Positions 61,001-64,000 of a stretch of DNA of 64,000 bases are shown here, piece after piece. The stretch covers positions 17,739,501-17,803,500 of the forward strand of contig CM072339.1 in NCBI GenBank assembly GCA_036874045.1, read 5' to 3'. The DNA is from Cymodocea nodosa (Eukaryota > Streptophyta > Magnoliopsida > Alismatales > Cymodoceaceae). The notes beneath the pieces were generated by a model. The model did not search any database, was not told the origin of the DNA, and was given only the letters and a program-made list of their open reading frames with translations. Positions within the stretch are counted from its first letter, which is position 1. The number at the start of each line of letters is the position of its first letter. Made by a program: the position numbers and the translations under genes.

Positions 61001-64000
61001 TAAGGTAGTATAGGAAGTTAATTGGAAAGTTAATCTACTTGACCATTACAAGACTGGACATAGTATGTGTGGTTGGTCTTCTTAGCCATGCATGCATGAG
61101 TCAAGAAAATTTCATTAATGGGGAGTCCATGTTCTTGCTTATGTTAAGAATGCACATGGTAGAGATCTTGTATAGGGTTAAGGCATTTTGATTTTGGTTA
61201 TATAAGTAACAAAGGTGATAGGAAGTCAACTTCTAAATTCTAAACTTATGTTGGTGGAAATTTTGTTACCTGGTGAAGTAAGAAGCAGAACATCATTTCA
61301 AAATCTATTGTAGAAGTGGAGTACTCAGTCTATTTCCTAGTATGCTTGTGAAATGATGTAGCTCAAATCACTCCTTTATGAACCTGATTTTGTTATTTAA
61401 GTTACTAGGTGTATAAATTATGACAATCAAGCTATTATCTTCATAACCAACAATCTTAGTCCATAAGTGCACCAAGCATATTAAGGTTGCTACTACTACA
61501 TTCACAATATGGTGATGAAGTGTTTGATTACTACTTTGTATACTTAGTCTTTAGACCAACTTACAGATATCTTTACTAAAGATTAGAGTACTGAAACTTT
61601 TGAAATGTTATGTAACAAGCTGGACATAATAAATATAGATGTACTATCTTGAAGGAGAGTGTGAGAATACTACATGAGTGGCTAGGTATATGGATAAATG
61701 GATTTTTGATTATATTAGGGATTCCTTACTCATACTATATATACGTTACTCTTATACTTGCCAATCTAATATTCATTTCACCCTAGTTCTTTCTCTCACA
61801 ATTATTAGCATGATATTATATAAAATTTTCATATTTTTATGACTTTTTGGATATGTCTACTGTATTACAGCACTTGTTAAGTTGAAATTTGTTTTTTTGC
61901 TTTCATTCTCTTATTTATCCTTGATGAATATGCTTTTCGTACAGGGTTTCAATGCCTATAATTCTAATGTTTGCTTACAGGTTCATGACACTGTTGCTTC
62001 TAACAAGGATAATATTATCTTTCAGAGTTCTTATCTTTTGAAATTTTGCAATTTTGACACTTGTGCTTTGCAATTTTGCATTATATTCAATGGCCTTTTT
62101 AACCAATATGTAATTTTTTGTATGTAGATATGCTAGCTTAAGGCGTCGATTTTTGGTAGATCCTCATCTTTCAATGATTGGAAGCAAGTCTCCCGAAATT
62201 GTAATGGACAATCCTCTGTCACAAAATCCTGGTATGTTAGTATGCACAGTAAAGAGTTTTTCTTGTATGTTTATCTATCAATTGAGTGGAATTGAACTTC
62301 TATGCCCATTTGTGTGATGTTTTCCTTAAAATTAAAGAAAAATTTAGTAGCTGTTCGAATGGTTAAGCAACCCTGTAAGAGCATATTGATTAAGCCAAAG
62401 TGATGATAAACTTTACTAGCATACGTGACCATATAATTCTAGCCTCTAGGCATCATAATAAGTTCTTGTCTGTTTCTCCATGCAGACAGCATGTGGGGAC
62501 GATTTTTTCGGAATGCAGAAATAGAGAAGATGCTTGACAAGGATCTGTCACGCTTGTATCCAGAACATGGGTATTTCCAGACTTCAACATGTCAGTCCAT
62601 GCTGAGAAGAATACTGTTATTGTGGTGTCTCAGGCATCCAGAGTATGGCTATAGACAAGGCAAGTATCGTTAAACAATTTTGTCAAATTTCTTTCCATAC
62701 CAACTTTCAGATCCTGTTAAATATGCCCTTGATCTATATGCTGTTTCTGTATTCACAGCTGGTCTGAATAATGGTCATGATTGAATTTAATGGTTCCACT
62801 TTTTTCCATGATTGACATGTTATATCTATTACAGGAATGCATGAATTATTGGCACCTCTACTCTACGTCCTTCATATTGACATTCAACGACTCTCAGAAG
62901 TGCGGGAAGCATACGAAGATCATTTTACTGATGAATTTGATGGAAAAGCATTCTCCCAAAGTGATGTGCTATCTAATTATAGATTCACCAGAAAAACGGG
63001 TATGCATGGTGCAACTAACAATTTTGAGGGGATGCCAAACAAAATTGGTGTTCAAGATGAACTGGATTCTGAGACAAGGAATATAATTTTGTTAAGTGAT
63101 GCTTATGGGGCTGAAGGTGAACTGGGCATTGTCGTATCTGAGAGATATATGGAGCACGATGCTTACTGTTTGTTTGATGCACTAATGAAAGGCTCACATG
63201 GTGTGGTTGCCATGGCTGAGTTCTTCTCCTCAGCTCCAATCAATGGATCCAGCACATATGTACTTCCTGTGATTGAAGCATCGTCTGCAGTGTATCATTT
63301 ACTTTCTATTGCTGACTCATCGCTTCACAGTCACCTTGCTCAGCTTGGAGTAGAACCACAGTACTTTTGCTTAAGGTGGCTACGAATATTATTTGGAAGA
63401 GAATTTCTGCTGGATGATCTTTTAGTCATTTGGGATGAAATATTCTCTTCTTCAAATGGAAATTCTTATTTGAATTCAGACAGTGATGTGCATCCTAACT
63501 TCAACGTATTATCTTCTCCTCGTGGGGCATTCATCACAGCAATGGCATTAGCCATGATTCTTCATCTAAGGTCTTCACTTCTAGCCACAGAAAATGCAAC
63601 TTCTTGTCTTCAGAAGCTGCTTAATTTCCCAAAAAACAAAGATGTGAAGAAACTGATTACAAAGGCAAGGACATTACAGACTCTTGTTCCATCACCGTTG
63701 GTGGGAGTAGCTGCTGGGAACAAGCCATCAGCTGTAAGCTCACACCGTCTTTCTTTTGGTTCAGCCTCTAACACACCTGTTTGCTCAGTAACGGAAAGTT
63801 ATTGGGAGAAAAAGTGGCGAGTAGCGCACAGGACAGAAGAACTCAATAGCGGAACTAAAAATAGTCCACTTTCCCATAACACCATGGGAGGACCGCTTAT
63901 GCAAAGATTAAAGTTATCAAGGATGGAATCAAGCCCTCCATCAAAGGCTATGACCAAGAGAAAGGATTCTCCTTCATCAGTCAGACGCAGGCTGATGGAT
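51724..64000 (+). CDS. TBC-domain Rab GTPase-activating protein, TBC1D5-like, N-terminal 550 codons
   Basis: TBC proteins switch off Rab GTPases by supplying an Arg and a Gln finger to the GTPase. Exons: 51724-51929, 62128-62231, 62486-62659 and 62835 to beyond 64000, together 1650 bases in one open frame. Seen: GVKWRVYLG (about residues 38-46) opening the domain, DKDLSRLYPE with the catalytic Arg126, WCLRHPEYGYRQ with the Gln finger at 161, then GMHELLAPLLYVLH, an extended loop of about 70 residues, ERYMEHDAYCLFDALM, and FCLRWLRILFGREF with a following LLVIWDEIF near the domain end. The loop inside the domain is typical of TBC1D5-like proteins. The Ser/Lys/Arg-rich sequence after about residue 450 is probably disordered. 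Both catalytic residues are present, so it should be active. Intron 1 is 10.2 kb; intron 3 has a GC donor. The ATG at 51724 is the first of three in a row; an inner Met at residue 29 is a possible alternative. Confidence 0.93.
51930..52490. other. Intron 1 of the TBC gene, 5' part
   Basis: Intron sequence from the GTAAGA donor to the TA repeat. A direct repeat of GATGGATTAGTGGTT occurs near 52100-52145. No gene was seen. Confidence 0.6.
52492..52518. repeat. (TA)n microsatellite
   Basis: About thirteen TA units in a row in TBC intron 1. Confidence 0.9.
52640..53260 (+). repeat. Degenerate tandem repeat family 1 (about 150-195 bp units)
   Basis: Four divergent units each contain TAGA(C/T)AGTTTA.ACTCATATC followed by TAGGAGTATTTT, with TTTGACATTTGTAT-like starts near 52646, 52800, 52997 and 53155. 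Some units hold a duplicated core. Non-coding, in TBC intron 1. Confidence 0.75.
53290..55170 (+). repeat. AT-rich minisatellite family 2 (about 40-43 bp units)
   Basis: Around forty-five imperfect units of the form TTTTAGATATTTATATTTTA followed by TATCTAAAATRTTTTAATT, all in one orientation. Each unit holds TAGATATT and TATCTAAAAT, which are partly complementary, so units can fold. A (TA)n run at 55004-55031 interrupts the array near its end. It lies in TBC intron 1. Confidence 0.88.
55450..55880 (+). repeat. Degenerate 90 bp tandem repeat
   Basis: Three to four units of about 90 bp, with starts near 55541, 55632, 55719 and 55813. They share (T/A)GGTAGA.CC..(T/C)TGAAAA followed by GGGTAT. 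The best preserved words are TTGGTAGAACCCTATTGAAA and TTGGTAGAGCCTTGCTAAAA. Non-coding, TBC intron 1. Confidence 0.65.
56460..58407 (+). mobile_element. Old copia fossil in TBC intron 1, interrupted by a younger one
   Basis: Remnants in copia order: a protease-side segment from about 56460, GAG_pre-integrase and integrase core (about 56800-57300, with ELVPCDIWE), integrase C-terminal part (about 57300-57540), and RNase H pieces (about 57960-58390). Reverse transcriptase is mostly missing and no LTRs were identified. It is broken throughout and very old. The element at 58408-61800 starts within its last part. Confidence 0.6.
58408..58549 (+). repeat. 5' LTR of the 3.4 kb copia element
   Basis: A 142 bp repeat pairing with 61660-61800. 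It is directly followed by the TGGTACTAGAGC primer site. Confidence 0.78.
61660..61800 (+). repeat. 3' LTR of the 3.4 kb copia element
   Basis: A 141 bp repeat, TGTGAGAATAC to TCTCTCACA, preceded by the purine tract GAAGGAGAG. Confidence 0.78.
61801..62127. other. Intron 1 of the TBC gene, 3' end
   Basis: T-rich intron end running into the TATGTAG acceptor at 62127. The open frame at 61882-62127 is intronic. Confidence 0.65.
62128..62231 (+). CDS. TBC gene exon 2
   Basis: 104 bases after a TTTGTATGTAG acceptor and before a GTATGT donor. It encodes YASLRRRFLVDPHLS to DNPLSQNP, the usual linker between the first TBC helix and the catalytic part in plant homologues. Confidence 0.9.
62486..62659 (+). 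CDS. TBC gene exon 3 with Arg and Gln fingers
   Basis: 174 bases after a CCATGCAG acceptor. It encodes DSMWGRFFRN, DKDLSRLYPEHG and RRILLLWCLRHPEYGYRQ. It ends one base into the Gly codon of YRQG, at a GCAAGT donor. Confidence 0.92.
62660..62834 (+). other. GC-AG intron 3 of the TBC gene
   Basis: The 175-base intron begins GCAAGT instead of GTAAGT and ends TTACAG. Splitting here restores YRQG followed by MHELLAP, the conserved TBC sequence, with correct phase. AG before GCAAGT is the usual strong context of the rare GC donor class. Confidence 0.88.
62835..64000 (+). CDS. TBC gene exon 4, open at window edge
   Basis: Starts after a TATTACAG acceptor, completes the Gly of YRQG, and stays open for 388 codons to the end of the window. 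It covers the remainder of the TBC domain and a basic, Ser-rich C-terminal region. No stop or donor is reached. Confidence 0.93.

Larger units (their letters stand above)
58408..61800 (+). mobile_element. Short copia element with LTRs in TBC intron 1, broken
   Basis: LTR pair 58408-58549 and 61660-61800: both start TG(C/T)GAGA.TA, contain ATTCCTTACTCAT.CTATATATA and end CTCTCA(CA). TGGTACTAGAGC at 58550 is the primer site, and GAAGGAGAG precedes the right LTR. Flanks GTTAT and ATTAT form a near target duplication. Inside are a gag part (about 59.0-59.6 kb), reverse transcriptase (about 60.27-60.95 kb) and RNase H (about 61.0-61.63 kb). A recognisable integrase is absent, so the 3.4 kb copy is internally deleted, with many further breaks. 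It is old, judging by LTR divergence. Confidence 0.8.

Overview
This is nuclear DNA from a flowering plant. The evidence is three split genes with plant-type GT-AG introns and plant orthologues, a strongly AT-rich background, and a dense load of Ty1/copia, Ty3/gypsy and LINE remnants. A woody eudicot with TE-inflated introns is plausible, but the species cannot be fixed from the sequence alone. I saw no tRNA, rRNA, CRISPR array or bacterial-type operon.

Host genes. (1) 523-17726, plus strand: the last four exons of an organellar RlmH-type (SPOUT) rRNA methyltransferase. The first visible intron is 11.2 kb and carries a three-level nest of LTR elements. The second is 5.0 kb and carries a long inverted repeat. 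Earlier exons lie upstream of the window. (2) about 35740-27743, minus strand: a complete nuclear gene for organellar ribosomal protein bS16 (136 aa). It has three coding exons, a probable 5'UTR intron, and a 5.7 kb intron holding a LINE fragment. (3) 51724 to beyond 64000, plus strand: the N-terminal 550 codons of a TBC (Rab-GAP) protein of the TBC1D5-like class. Its 10.2 kb first intron contains two AT-rich minisatellite families and two copia fossils, one inside the other; a later intron uses a GC-AG boundary.

Layout. 1-17.7 kb: methyltransferase gene with its TE-filled introns. 18.5-24.7 kb: LINE remnants (ORF1, endonuclease, RT, RNase H) broken up by a gypsy gag fragment, a copia 5' end and an LTR-like block. 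25.6-27.1 kb: a 1.5 kb solo LTR packed with a repeated hairpin motif. 27.7-35.7 kb: the bS16 gene. 35.8-39.8 kb: AT-rich intergenic DNA with a second palindromic motif array and a possible MITE end. 39.8-45.5 kb: two copia fossils in opposite orientation. 46.7-49.5 kb: two 0.9 kb direct repeats. 51.1-64 kb: promoter, 5'UTR and first part of the TBC gene.

The three genes do not form a pathway. Two of them (the RlmH-type enzyme and bS16) both serve organellar ribosomes, but nothing suggests this is more than coincidence. I found no new enzymatic or defence system. The most notable items are structural: a pair of related, apparently undescribed non-autonomous LTR elements nested one in the other, a long foldback element whose second arm preserves the empty site of a later insertion, and LTR-borne arrays of imperfect hairpins.
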